A stretch of 64,000 nucleotides of DNA from Pinus tabuliformis (lineage: Eukaryota > Streptophyta > Pinopsida > Pinales > Pinaceae): NCBI GenBank assembly GCA_031772625.1, contig CM062816.1:832326071-832390070 (forward strand), written 5' to 3'. A program made the position numbers and the translations under genes. Each line of letters starts with the position of its first letter. Within the stretch, counting starts at the first letter, position 1. The notes beneath the pieces are model-generated. The model searched no databases. It had not been told where the DNA came from and saw nothing but the letters and a program-made list of their open reading frames with translations. Below are positions 1 through 9,598 of the stretch, piece by piece.

Positions 1-1590
1 TGTTAATACTAATGTTATTTTAGTTGTATGTTAATATATATATCTATCAAGTTATGTTATCCCTATTAATATTGTTCATAATAATGAACTATAATATAAT
101 AATACTATAATAATAATACCTTATCTACTAACTCTATATATATTACTATATTAATACTAAATAATTATTCCTAATTTTACAATGATATTCTATCTAATGT
201 TAGTCCCAATAAAATGTTAATATTATTCTAATATATGCACAACATCAATCTAAATTAAAATATTCTAATCTATTATATATAAATATATTTAATGTTTCAT
301 AAATTATATTATGCCATGATATCAATATAATAATCTAGTTCTAATACTAAAAGGTTTTTAATATATTATTCTACACCTATAGTGTTATTACCTTTTACTA
401 CAATATTAAATTAAATTAATGCAAAACTAACTCTACAATCAATGTCAAATTACATTATTGTTAAATAATTAAATACACAAATTAATGTACAACAATATGC
501 AATTCCTTTCCTTTCTTATTGTTTGATCTTTAATAATTTAAGTAAGGTTTTAAGATCAAACAATTAAGAAACTTGCCTCTAAAAAAGGACTTTATCTTTT
601 TTTTTGTAAGCTAAGGCGATACTCTGTTTTCCATTACTGCAAATAAAAGATAATACAAAGTTGGACAAGTCTCAACCCGCCCAATTTTTTTTTTTTTTTT
701 TCCTAAAAAAGGACTTTATCACAAGTGAAAATGGAGATGTAAATAATGAGATAATGAAAGGGGCATGCTTGAGAAAATCTTTGTTGAAAGGAAATAGTTC
801 TCAGTGATCAAAGATGTAATGATTGTAAAAACACTAGGGAAGTTCAAGAGCTTTCAATAACCTCACCACCACATAAATAGCTCTTGTTGGTAGTGAGTAG
901 TAAAGAAATTTATTCAAAAAAACTTGAAGGTGCAAGGAAACTGATGAGATGATATGGCAGAAAAGAAGTAGTTCGATTTTCGTTGGTCATCAGATCAGAT
1001 GTTATCATTTCATTCGAATAACAGATAGATTTCATAAACAGAATGGACAAGAGGATACAATAGTGCATCAATTGTCAATTCGACAATAAAACATTGCATA
1101 ACTTCGCCATTAAACACATAAAATTACAAGTTTAAAAGAAAAAATAATAGGTCAAAACGCATAAATCCCTTAAAGCACAATGGTTGTTGAATAATCAATC
1201 TGAAAATGAAATGATCTGCGATGGGACTAAATCATCCATTGGATGACATCAATTACACAACAGTTTGAATAAAAAGATTTCTTGAGATCATAATTTAAAT
1301 TTTAAATACAAAAGAAGCATTGAAAAAAAAAAAATTTCTTTTCCCAGTGCTTCTTATTTGCAGCGTTTTCACCTTCTCTATTGAATCGAATTCTCCCTCT
1401 CAAGCTAAAAAATAATAATAAAAAAATAAAAAAATGAAAGGCATTAATGCCATTTTGATTCTTTGTCTGCATCCTTTTTATTCCCTCTTTTCAATCTTCA
1501 AATTTATGAAACAAAAATAACAGTAATAGAGTACACCCAATAGTGGATTCGACCCCCCTCCCCTTTTTTCCAAGACTGTGTTCTGTTTAA
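1..1590 (-). repeat. Partial long LTR of the element C family
   Basis: This AT-rich block is a near-copy of 14248-15705 (and 33959-35416), with a few percent differences at its left end and almost none at its right. It carries the polypyrimidine run at 1553-1572 that, read on the minus strand, is a polypurine tract beside the LTR. Homology stops sharply after position 1590 in both copies. No coding region is supported. The window edge cuts it at the left. Confidence 0.75.
579..720. mobile_element. 106-bp retroposon insertion with 18-bp TSD
   Basis: An insertion at 597-702 is flanked by two perfect copies of the 18-bp target ctaaaaaaggactttatc (579-596 and 703-720). The paralogous sites near 14820 and 34530 lack the insert and have one copy of the target. 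The insert has a run of nine T at its left end and about sixteen T at its right end, so it looks like a very short retroposed 3' tail on the minus strand. Its parent family is not recognised. Confidence 0.8.
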
Positions 1591-1604
1591 TTTTATAAAC
1601 TTTT

Positions 1605-3030
1605 AATATAATAAATAATAAATCAATTTATATAATTCAAAAATTAATAAATAATTAATCATAAATACTATAAAATATTTTTTTATTAATAAAATTTAAA
1701 TGAATTAAATAATATAAGATAATATTGTTAATAAAATTAAATCAATTAAACTAATCTTAATTCAAGATAATATTGTACTTAGTGAAGAGAATGTTGAAAA
1801 TATAATGAAAGCTTTTTGGTCTTTGATGATGAATGGAGTTACCATCCTAAACATTAGACGGATCACAAATATTACAAAGTTCTTTTTAGAAATATCCAAC
1901 AACAATATAAATAATTGTGGAAGTGTCCAACCACTTATTATATAATAAAAGTTTATTAGAAAAATGAAAATATATAGAAGCTTATTTTTAATATGATGAG
2001 AAATTTAAAAGCAAATTGGAAATATTTTCTAAAATTTGACCCTGCAATCTTTCTCTTATAAGAAATAATATAAAAATTATAATTTTTATTAGTATAAAAT
2101 TTTTTAATATAATATATATTAAATTAATTTATATAATTTAAAAAATAATAATAATAATTTAATAGTTAAAGAATATAAAATATTTTTGGTCAATATATGT
2201 TAATTCAACTTAATATTATGTGGGCATATAAACCAGGAAAAATCAGCAGAATGGGTAACACGCTACAACGAGGAGTTAGTCATCGTCATGGTCGACGGAT
2301 AAAGATAATGAAAACCAAGTTTTTTGTATCATTATTCCTAATGAGTTTGTGAAACTATCAAGAAGAGAAAAGTTGATATAATTTGACCACTATTAAATTT
2401 CAATGTTACCATCTTATCATAAATTACAAGCCAGGTTCTAATATAAGCAATAATAATTAATCTTATCATAAATTACAAGGCAGGTTCTAATATAAGCAAT
2501 AATAATTATAGATAAATGTTAATAATTTTTTTATAATAAATAAAAAAATAATCTCTAAAGTTTTATTTTGTAAAATTAAAAATTATTTATTCTATTTGAC
2601 CAAAGTAATAGGTAGTCAACATATTACCAAATTTATAATCCCTCCACACATAATAATGCACAGTCTATGAATAGGTGGTATGTACTATTTGCATTAAATA
2701 ATGTACAACATATGAATAGGTGGCATTTTTAAATTTTTTTGTTTTTTTAAATTATATATTTAAACTCACAATTCCAATTATAACTACATAAAAATTGTCA
2801 TTTCAATGTATCTAACTAGTAGAAAATTAGAAATAATGAATTTCATAAAATACAAAATATATTTTTACTTTAAAAAAATAGAATTAATATGATTATTTTT
2901 GAAAACTTTTAAAAATTTTATTACAAAACAGAGAATTATTAAAAGTCATATTAGTTTGACTAGCAACCAATTACAATATAACTCCCTTGGACATGTATAA
3001 TAATAATACCTTGTCTATTAACTCTATATA
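1605..3030. repeat. AT-rich LTR-family remnant, left of element A
   Basis: There are no genes here. The sequence is a diverged copy of the same long LTR family: 2225-2600 resembles 19780-20070, and 2611-3030 resembles 49880-50095 plus 51726-51930. Two weakly similar stretches (about 1605-1690 and 2105-2195) suggest an old internal duplication. It was continuous with 8223-9258 before element A inserted. Confidence 0.6.
2411..2508 (+). repeat. 49-bp direct tandem repeat (two copies)
   Basis: The 49-bp unit starting atcttatcataaattacaag is present twice head to tail (2411-2459 and 2460-2508) with almost no change. The paralogous LTR sequence near 19930 has only one copy. The doubling is shared with unit 2 at 22121-22218. 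Confidence 0.85.
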
Positions 3031-3326
3031 TGATCAGGTGCTCATGTCCTAAGTGTCGTAAATGTTCAAAATGTAAAGTGCTTAGAACTGGTTCAAAGTT
3101 GAATGACTAGAAAGTGCTCGTTTTCCCGATTCTGGCACCGCAAATGGTTCGAAAAACGGTCGCCGTATGAGGAAGTTATGGCAAAAAGAAGAATTTGTCC
3201 ATAACATTAGAAATTTTAATTTTTCAAAAAAAAATTAAAAAAGGAATATTCCGCCTGGCACGAAATCCGAGGCAACCACCAAACATTAAATGTAACTGCA
3301 GTTAAGTTGGCGGAATTTTGGCAGGA

Positions 3327-3342
3327 GCGCCAAATTTGGCGG
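3327..3342. promoter_or_regulatory. E2F-like palindromic site in the 5' LTR
   Basis: The sequence gcgccaaatttggcgg contains GCGCCAAA, the reverse complement of the plant E2F consensus TTTGGCGC, joined tail to tail with TTTGGCGG. Two more TTGGCGG motifs lie within 40 bp on either side. E2F/DP factors drive S-phase genes in plants, so this may be a cell-cycle-linked enhancer. Function is inferred from the motif only. The unit 2 left LTR has lost the minus-strand half (gcccctaattt at about 23037). Confidence 0.4.
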
Positions 3343-3485
3343 ACCCGCCATAATTGGCGGAGCTAACTGGAGTTAACTAAAGTTAGCTGGAGTTTTTCTA
3401 GGGGAAAACTGGAGAAACTTTAAATGGCCATAACTTTGGCTAGGAAAGTCGGTTTTTGAAGAATTTTTTTTTTTGGTCTCTTCAA

Positions 3486-3990
3486 CCTTCTGAAGCCATT
3501 GGCACAGGTTTCACAGCCATCTGAGGTCATTTGCAGGTGTTTTTGCTTCGTGGAAGTTCCAGGAGCCACCAGGGCCAAATCAATTTGGGAGCTGCATTGG
3601 GAATTATGCAGCCAGTGAATGTGGAACGAAGGTCATTCCTGAAGTTTTCCAGCCTTCTGAATCCATTTCTGCAACTCGTTTTTCCTTTTGAGGCATTCTT
3701 CTCACTGTTTAGCTTCAGGGAAGCTTTTAGGGCCACCAGGGCCATTTCAGTGCAGGAGCTGTTTGGGGGCTCTGTTCATCCGTTTTTGGTGATTCAAAAG
3801 CCTATGTCTGCTATTTTTGACCTTCTGAGTCTAATGGCAGAGGTTTTAGAACCAATTGAGGTCATCTTCACCTCGAAATTCTCCATGCAAGTTTAAAGGG
3901 CCACTAGAGCCAATTGAGGAAAGTACTGTATCAGGTACAAAATTCACTGTTTAGTGTTTGGGAAAAAGCATGTCTGGCTAATTCCTATCT
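3486..3990 (+). repeat. Three 168-bp tandem repeats inside the LTR
   Basis: Landmark words recur at a fixed spacing: ccttctga at 3486, 3653 and 3821, and gccaccagggcc (third copy gccactagagcc) at 3564, 3732 and 3900. The period is 167-168 bp and the copies are degenerate. The same array is in the other three LTRs (right LTR from about 7156; unit 2 LTRs from about 23196 and 26866). Because 168 is a multiple of three, a frame that is open in one repeat stays open through the array. Confidence 0.8.
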
Positions 3991-4550
3991 TCTGATTCTA
4001 TATTTACAGTTAGATCTGTCCTTTGAGACACCCATATTCTTGTATTAGCCTTTGTAGCAATTTTAATACAAGAGGACAAGCCTAGTTGGAGAGGCTTGGT
4101 CCAGCAGATGTAGCCCAGGAGGGGGTGAACTGCTTTATCATTTTGATGTCTTTATTTGCTGAAGATGAGATGCTAAACCAAACTGATATAAAGTATTAAA
4201 CAACAAATAAATATAACTTGCATACACACATAATCACTTATTCAGCTACAGAAAGTTACTTGTCTTATTCCGCAAGACCTTAACCTTCAAGTATGTGTAT
4301 GTCAGAGACTTCTAAGTGTTTACTTTGTTATTTCTTTAGGCAGAGCCTGTAGAGGGCCAGGTAGCCTCTGGAACTCATCCTCTTTTTAGAGGTGACATGT
4401 CCGGTGAATGCCCCTACAGTCTATCTCTGTATAAGAAATAAGAAGTTTATACATTTTTAGAGGTCATTTGGAGTGTCTAGCTTACAGTTGAAATTATTGG
4501 AAATGGATACCTTGCACCCTTAAACAAGTACATTCCATTTTTAGATCAGA

Positions 4551-4562
4551 TGGTATCAGAGC
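4551..4562 (+). promoter_or_regulatory. Primer-binding site (initiator Met tRNA)
   Basis: TGGTATCAGAGC lies two bases after the end of the 5' LTR. This is the standard plant LTR-retrotransposon primer site complementary to the 3' end of initiator methionine tRNA. Confidence 0.92.
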
Positions 4563-4687
4563 ACTAGGTTTTCTTGACTGACATCACTAGCTTGATTGTG
4601 TAGCTTGAAAGGTGTCTTAAGCAGTGTTGAAGATTGACTGCTTCATTATTCTGCAAACTACTTGTTGTTTGAGTTGCTGAAGCTCTT

Positions 4688-5953
4688 TTGTTCATTTCTA
4701 TAATGACAATTTCCATAAGTGAGTTCTCAAAATCGTCCTCCTTCACAAGATTCTTTGATGAAGGCTTGAAGCAAGAATTTTTCATCATGATGAATATGGT
4801 GAGAGAAATGTATGAGGATGAAAGAAAGAGCTCTAGACTTCAAGAGCAGTTGAATTCCATGAGGGAAGAGAATCAGTTGCTTTCTAACCAATTGCAGGAA
4901 ATGGAAGGCCAACTTCATATTGCAAACATGAAGCTGGAAAGGATGCATGAGTTAGAGACACAACTCCTTGTTGCCAAAGAAGCCTTAGCCAAGTATCAGC
5001 TTGAAGAAGAGGTAAACAATTCTAGTTTGTCTGCAAATTCTGATAAGAATGTTTATGTTGGTTCTTTTGAGAAACATACCAGAGGCATAGGGTCCAAGTT
5101 GATGTCCAAAATGGGATATGAAGGAAAAGGATTGGGCAAATATGCACAAGGTATAGTTGAGCCAATAATGGTTGAGGTAAGGCCTAAGAATTTGGGTCTT
5201 GGTTATGGACAATCTTATGGAGAATGTTCCAAAGCAGCCATGAAGGTAATGGAAACAGTTCCTAGAAGGAGTTTCATTTCAGGTTCTCTATCTCAAGGTT
5301 GTAAAGGTTGTATTCTTGGGGAATGCAATAGTTTGAAACATGCTTTGCAGGAAGAAGGTGTGCATAAGCATGCACTTGAACAAGGAAGTGGTAAAAGCTC
5401 TAAAACCATTGAAGGGATTGATGGTGTTCCAAAAGGAGCTTCTTCTTCATTTGATTCATCTCCTCATGAAGGTAATGAAGGTGAAAGGGAAAGGTATAAA
5501 TCTGATTTCAATCATATTTCCGTTGATCATGTAAAGCATGGAAAATTTCCACACAAGCATTGGAAAAGAATTGCATGTTCTTTTTGTGGTTTGGTTAACC
5601 ATAATGTTTCTAGATGTTGGAAAAGAATGGAAACCTACAGGAAACTTTTGAAGGAAAGGAGGCAAGAAGCCAAAGTTCCATTGAACAATGCAAATCATGC
5701 TATCAAGAAGGTGAACATGTGTTGCACTTATTGCCATAAGCAAGGACATACTGCTGAAAGGTGTTGGACTCTGAATCCAACAATGCTTCCACGAAAATTG
5801 AAGAAATGGGAGAAAGAGTATGGCAAGAATGGGAAGGAAGTTTCCATCATTGATATGTGTCAGGATGATACACATGTTGATATCGATGTGCAGTTAAAGG
5901 AAGTGCCTTTGAAATGGATTGGTAAGAAATGGTTAGAATTCTTATCCAATTGA
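4688..5953 (+). CDS. Coiled-coil / G-patch / double zinc-knuckle gag-like protein of element A
   Basis: An intact 421-residue frame fills the left part of the internal region and is the only large frame in the element. Residues about 37-110 are rich in heptad-like Leu/Met/Glu/Lys and look like a coiled coil. Residues about 132-173 form a G-patch, with [19 protein letters not shown] followed by the typical AQGI and GLGYG. Two CCHC zinc knuckles follow: Cys297-Cys300-His305-Cys310 and Cys346-Cys349-His354-Cys359. The zinc knuckles and the element's position suggest a gag-like RNA-binding role; G-patch domains bind RNA or activate DEAH-box helicases in known proteins. No capsid (retrotransposon gag) signature is recognised. 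Which start is used is uncertain: Met codons at residues 1, 6, 34, 35 and 37 are all possible. The unit 2 copy differs by only two residues and is also open, which suggests a recent origin or constraint. Confidence 0.85.
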   Translation: MFISIMTISISEFSKSSSFTRFFDEGLKQEFFIMMNMVREMYEDERKSSRLQEQLNSMREENQLLSNQLQEMEGQLHIANMKLERMHELETQLLVAKEALAKYQLEEEVNNSSLSANSDKNVYVGSFEKHTRGIGSKLMSKMGYEGKGLGKYAQGIVEPIMVEVRPKNLGLGYGQSYGECSKAAMKVMETVPRRSFISGSLSQGCKGCILGECNSLKHALQEEGVHKHALEQGSGKSSKTIEGIDGVPKGASSSFDSSPHEGNEGERERYKSDFNHISVDHVKHGKFPHKHWKRIACSFCGLVNHNVSRCWKRMETYRKLLKERRQEAKVPLNNANHAIKKVNMCCTYCHKQGHTAERCWTLNPTMLPRKLKKWEKEYGKNGKEVSIIDMCQDDTHVDIDVQLKEVPLKWIGKKWLEFLSN

Positions 5954-6351
5954 AGTTGCATGTCTTTTGATTGAATGCATTTCTTTGTTAAGGGAATGCA
6001 AGTTGCAGGATGGAAAAGCTGAGTATGAGACTCACTCTATTGCAGCGAAAGTTATATTCATTTCAGCTTTGAAAGTACATGTACATGTGATCGAGGATCT
6101 TGTACTTATGATTGTACTTAAGGAAAAATTGAAGGATAAACTGCATGCATGAGAATGATATGCATGAGCACAGGGATCATGATGATTTCCTTGTATTTTA
6201 AACATGTATGTGTGATTAACTTGAAGGGTTGATTACTTTATTTTTAACCATGCATGTAATGTAATATTGACTTGGAAAAAGTTAATTTGATCTCCAAGAT
6301 TGTAAAGAGGAGAAATGATGAGGTGTTTCATCTTTGTAAAAGCCTTCTCAT
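5954..6351 (+). other. Non-coding internal region of element A
   Basis: About 400 bp between the gag-like gene and the small ORF. A 61-codon frame (5967-6152) follows the gag stop but has no features of a protein. The stretch around 6200-6330 is AT-rich leader-like DNA. No pol remnant is seen. Confidence 0.5.
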
Positions 6352-6663
6352 TTGGGAGGCAGCTCTTCTTTTGGAGCGGAGGTGCCATGGATGGGCATCG
6401 TGACAGCTGGCAAGCCCAGATATTCAGGGGAATATTTCAGCTCATATATCAGCAAGTTTCATTGCTGGTTTCTGCAAACTTTCAGTTTGTCTGGCGAACA
6501 AGCTTGGTCGGGATTCGACGAGTACTTGGTTTATGCAGCAACATTCGCCATGACGACAGTTGATAAGGCAGGACATTTTGGCATCAGTATGCTCTTTTGG
6601 CTGAATGGAAGAGGATATTTCTGTTCCTCAAGTGCTGTACAGTTCAGTTCAGAGATTCAGTGA
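6352..6663 (+). CDS. Small ORF between the gag-like gene and the 3' LTR (doubtful)
   Basis: A 103-codon frame, open in both units, ends 37 bp before the 3' LTR. A second overlapping 82-codon frame (6315-6563) is also open. Neither shows a domain I recognise. GC content is higher than in the surroundings. It could be a remnant of a longer internal region, a trans-acting small protein, or chance. Its start lies beside a copy of the polypurine-tract sequence that recurs at 6679-6699. Confidence 0.25.
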   Translation: MGGSSSFGAEVPWMGIVTAGKPRYSGEYFSSYISKFHCWFLQTFSLSGEQAWSGFDEYLVYAATFAMTTVDKAGHFGISMLFWLNGRGYFCSSSAVQFSSEIQ

Positions 6664-6678
6664 GCTTTTGGGGACCAA

Positions 6679-6700
6679 AAGCCTTCTCATTTGGGAGGTG
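6679..6700 (+). promoter_or_regulatory. Polypurine tract region of element A
   Basis: The stretch ending ttgggaggtg abuts the right LTR and is where a plus-strand primer would lie. The longer word aaagccttctcatttgggag occurs here and again about 340 bp upstream (near 6339), so the priming region is duplicated within the element. Confidence 0.6.
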
Positions 6701-8222
6701 TGATCAGGTGCTCATGTCCTAAGTGTCGTAAAATGCTCAAAATTTAAAGTTCTTAGAACTAGTTCAAAGTTGAATGACTGGAAAGTGCTCGTCTTCCCGA
6801 TTCCGGCGCCGCAAACGGTTCGAAAAACGGTCGCCGTATGAGGAAGTTATGGCAAAAAGAAGAATTTGTCCATAACATTAGAAATTTTAATTTTTCAAAA
6901 AAAAAAATTTAAAAAAGGAATATTCCGCCTGGCACGAAATCCGAGGCAACCACCAAAAATTAAATGTAACTGCAGTTAATTTGGCGGAATTTTGGCAGGA
7001 GCGCCAAATTTGGCGGACCCGCCATAATTGGCGGAGCTAACTAGAGTTAACTAAAGTTAGCTGGAGTTTTTCTAGGGGAAAACTGGAGAAACTTTAAACG
7101 GCCATAACTTTGGCTAGGAAAGTCGGTTTTGGACGAATTTTTTTTTTGGGTCTCTTCAACCTTCTGAAGCCATTAGCACAGGTTTCACAGCCATCTGAGG
7201 TCATTTGCAGGTGTTTTTGCTTCGTGGAAGTTCCAGGAGCCACCAGGGCCAAATCAGTTTGGGAGCTGCATTGGGAATTGTGCAGCCAGTGAATGTGGAA
7301 CGAAGGTCATTCCTAAAGTTTTCCAGCCTTCTGAATCCATTTCCGCAGCTCATTTTTCCTTTTGAGGCATTCTTCTCACTGTTTAGCTTCAGGGAAGCTT
7401 TTAGGGCCACCAGGGCCATTTCAGTGCAGGAGCTGTTTGGGGGCTCTGTTCATCCGTTTTTGGTGATTCAAAAGCCTATGTATGCTATTTTCAACCTTCT
7501 GAGTCTAATGGCAGATGTTTCAGAACCAATTGATGTCATTTTCACCTCGAAATTCTCCATGCAAGTTTAAAGGGCCACTAGAGCCAATTGGGGAAAGTAC
7601 TGTATCAGGTACAAAATTCACTGTTTAGTGTTTGGGAAAAAGCATGTTTGGCTAATTCCTATCTTCTGATTTTATATTTACAGTCAGATCTGTCCTTTGA
7701 GACACCCATATTCTTGTATTAGCCTTTGTAGCAATTTTAATACAAGAGGACAAGCCTAGTTGGAGAGGCTTGGTCCAACAGATGTCGCCCAGGAGGGGGT
7801 GAACTGCATTATCATTTTGATGTCTTTATTTGCTGAAGATGAGATGCTAAACCAAACTGATATAAAGTATTAAACAGCAAATAAATATAACTTGCATACA
7901 CACATAATCACTTATTCAGCTACAGAAAGTTACTTGTCTTATTCCGCAAGACCTTAACCTTCAAGTATGTGTATGTCAGAGACTTCTAAGTGTTTACTTT
8001 GTTATTTCTTTAGGCAGAGCCTGTAGAGGGCCAGGTAGCCTCTGGAACTCATCCTCTTTTTAGAGGTGACATGTCCGGTGAATGCCCCTACAGTCTATCT
8101 CTGTATAAGAAATAAGAAGTTTATACATTTTTAGAGGTCATTTGGAGTGTCTAGCTCACAGTTGAAATTATTGGAAATGGATACCTTGCACCCTTAAACA
8201 AGTACATTCCATTTTTAGATCA
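6701..8222 (+). repeat. 3' LTR of element A
   Basis: Direct copy of 3031-4548 with scattered substitutions, many of them transitions at CpG sites. It keeps the full E2F-like palindrome (7001-7016), the 168-bp array and the TG...CA ends. It is followed by the target duplicate atata. Confidence 0.92.
7001..7016. promoter_or_regulatory. E2F-like palindromic site in the 3' LTR
   Basis: Same gcgccaaatttggcgg word as at 3327-3342, at the equivalent LTR position. It is conserved in the unit 2 right LTR at 26711-26726. Confidence 0.35.
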
Positions 8223-9258
8223 ATATATATTACTATATTAATAATAAATAATTATTCCTAATTTTACAGTGATATTCTTTTTAATGTTAATCCAAAGAAA
8301 ATGTTAATATTGATCTAATATATACATAACATCAATCTAAATTAAAATATTCTAATTTATTATATTTAAATTAATTTAATGTTTCATAAATTATATTATG
8401 CGTTGATATCAATATAAAAATCTAGTTCTAATACTAAAAGGTTTCTAATACACTATTATACACCTAAAGTGTTATTACCTTTTACTACAATATTAAATTA
8501 GATTAATGCAAAACTAACTCTACAATCAATGTCAAATTACATTATTATTAAATAATTAAAGACACAAATTAATGTACAACAATATACAATTCATTTCTTA
8601 TTGTTTAAATCTTTAATAATTTAAAAAAGGTTTTAAGATCAAACAATTAAGAAACTTGCCTCTAAAAAGAGGACTTTATGATAGGTGAAAATGAAGATGT
8701 AAATAATGAGAGAATGAAAAGGGGATGCTTGAGAGAAGCTTTGACGAAATGAAATAGATCTTGTTCGTCAAAGATGTAATGATTGCAAAAACACTTGGGA
8801 AGTTCAAGAGCTTTCAATAATCTCACCATCGCATAAATAGTTCTTGTTGGTAGTGAGTAGTAAAACAATTTATTCAAAAAAACCTGAAGGTGCGAGGAAA
8901 CTGATGAGATTATAAGGCAGAAAGGAAGTAGTTCGATTTCCGTTGCTCATCAGATTTGATGCTATCATTTCATTCGAATAACAAATAGTTGTGATAAATA
9001 GAATTGACAAGAGGTTACAATAGTGCATCAATTGTCAATTCGAGAATGAAATATTGCATAACTTCGCCATTAAACACGTAAAAGTACAAAGTTTAAAAGC
9101 AAAAATAATAGGTCAATACGCACAAATCCCTGAAAGCATAATGGTTGTTGAATAATCAATCTACAAATGAAATCATCCGTGATAGCCCTAAATCATCCAT
9201 CGGACAACATCAATTACACAACAGTTTGAATAAAAAGATTTCTTAAGATCATAATTAT
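8223..9258 (-). repeat. Long-LTR family remnant, right of element A
   Basis: Roughly 90 percent similar by eye to 150-1290 and 14390-15400. No gene is present. A 71-codon minus frame (8662-8877) recurs in the copy at 63724-63957, but the equivalent frame in the copies near 14850 is broken by stops, so it is not called. Similarity ends near 9258, where single-copy-looking DNA with the DRP5A retrocopy begins. Confidence 0.65.
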
Positions 9259-9598
9259 GCTGAAAGGCATTTTCACTGCGGGGTTCGGATCGACAAACAT
9301 TGTTGACACCAACCAATCAGTGAGTCTTATTTTTGTCGTCCTCTCTCCAATCCATTTACAGCATGTGGAACAATCCCTGGAGCTACAAGAGTTTCCAGTT
9401 GAAGATCTCTTAGCGAAAAGGCTTTGATCCCCTCACATGTTTCCGATTGAACTGAGAGATTCAATTCCTTAGCGTAGCACGCCCGGGACAAAGGCATCCA
9501 TGACGACACCCAACTAATGTTGGAGGTAAGAATCTAACTCGCAATCTCAACACAGTAGATATGTTGACAACTTCTATGCATCGCTGGATGTTTGATCT

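Larger units (their letters stand above)
3031..4548 (+). repeat. 5' LTR of element A
   Basis: Direct match of 6701-8222. It begins tgatcaggtg and ends ttttagatca, so it has the TG...CA ends with a short inverted repeat. A GC-richer block at about 3290-3400 holds repeated TTGGCGG motifs, and three degenerate tandem repeats of about 168 bp follow at about 3486-3990. The 121-codon frame at 3531-3896 is a by-product of those repeats. Confidence 0.92.
3031..8222 (+). mobile_element. Complete non-autonomous LTR retrotransposon (element A)
   Basis: The element has two direct LTRs of about 1.52 kb (3031-4548 and 6701-8222), each starting TGATC and ending GATCA. A primer-binding site follows the left LTR and a purine-rich stretch precedes the right one. 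It is flanked by a 5-bp target duplication, atata (3026-3030 and 8223-8227). The internal region is only about 2.15 kb and encodes one gag-like protein with no protease, integrase or RT, so it must use another element's enzymes, like the TR-GAG class. The two LTRs differ by about 3-4 percent by eye, so the insertion is older than the last homogenisation of the tandem units. It sits in the AT-rich LTR repeat. The superfamily cannot be assigned from the sequence. Confidence 0.92.

Noticed and set aside
940..980. ctgatgagatgatat as a hammerhead core in the long LTR (also near 8900 and 15058)
   Set aside because: There is no matching stem II and no GAAA plus GUC at the required spacing.
3531..3896. 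121-codon frame in the LTR, open in all four LTR copies
   Set aside because: It lies inside the LTR and follows the 168-bp tandem array, whose period is a multiple of three. The opposite strand is open there too. There is no domain and no codon bias signal.
8662..8877. 71-codon minus frame recurring at 28372-28587 and 63724-63957
   Set aside because: It is part of the long LTR. The same frame in the copies near 14850 and 34560 has stops, so its openness is probably chance.
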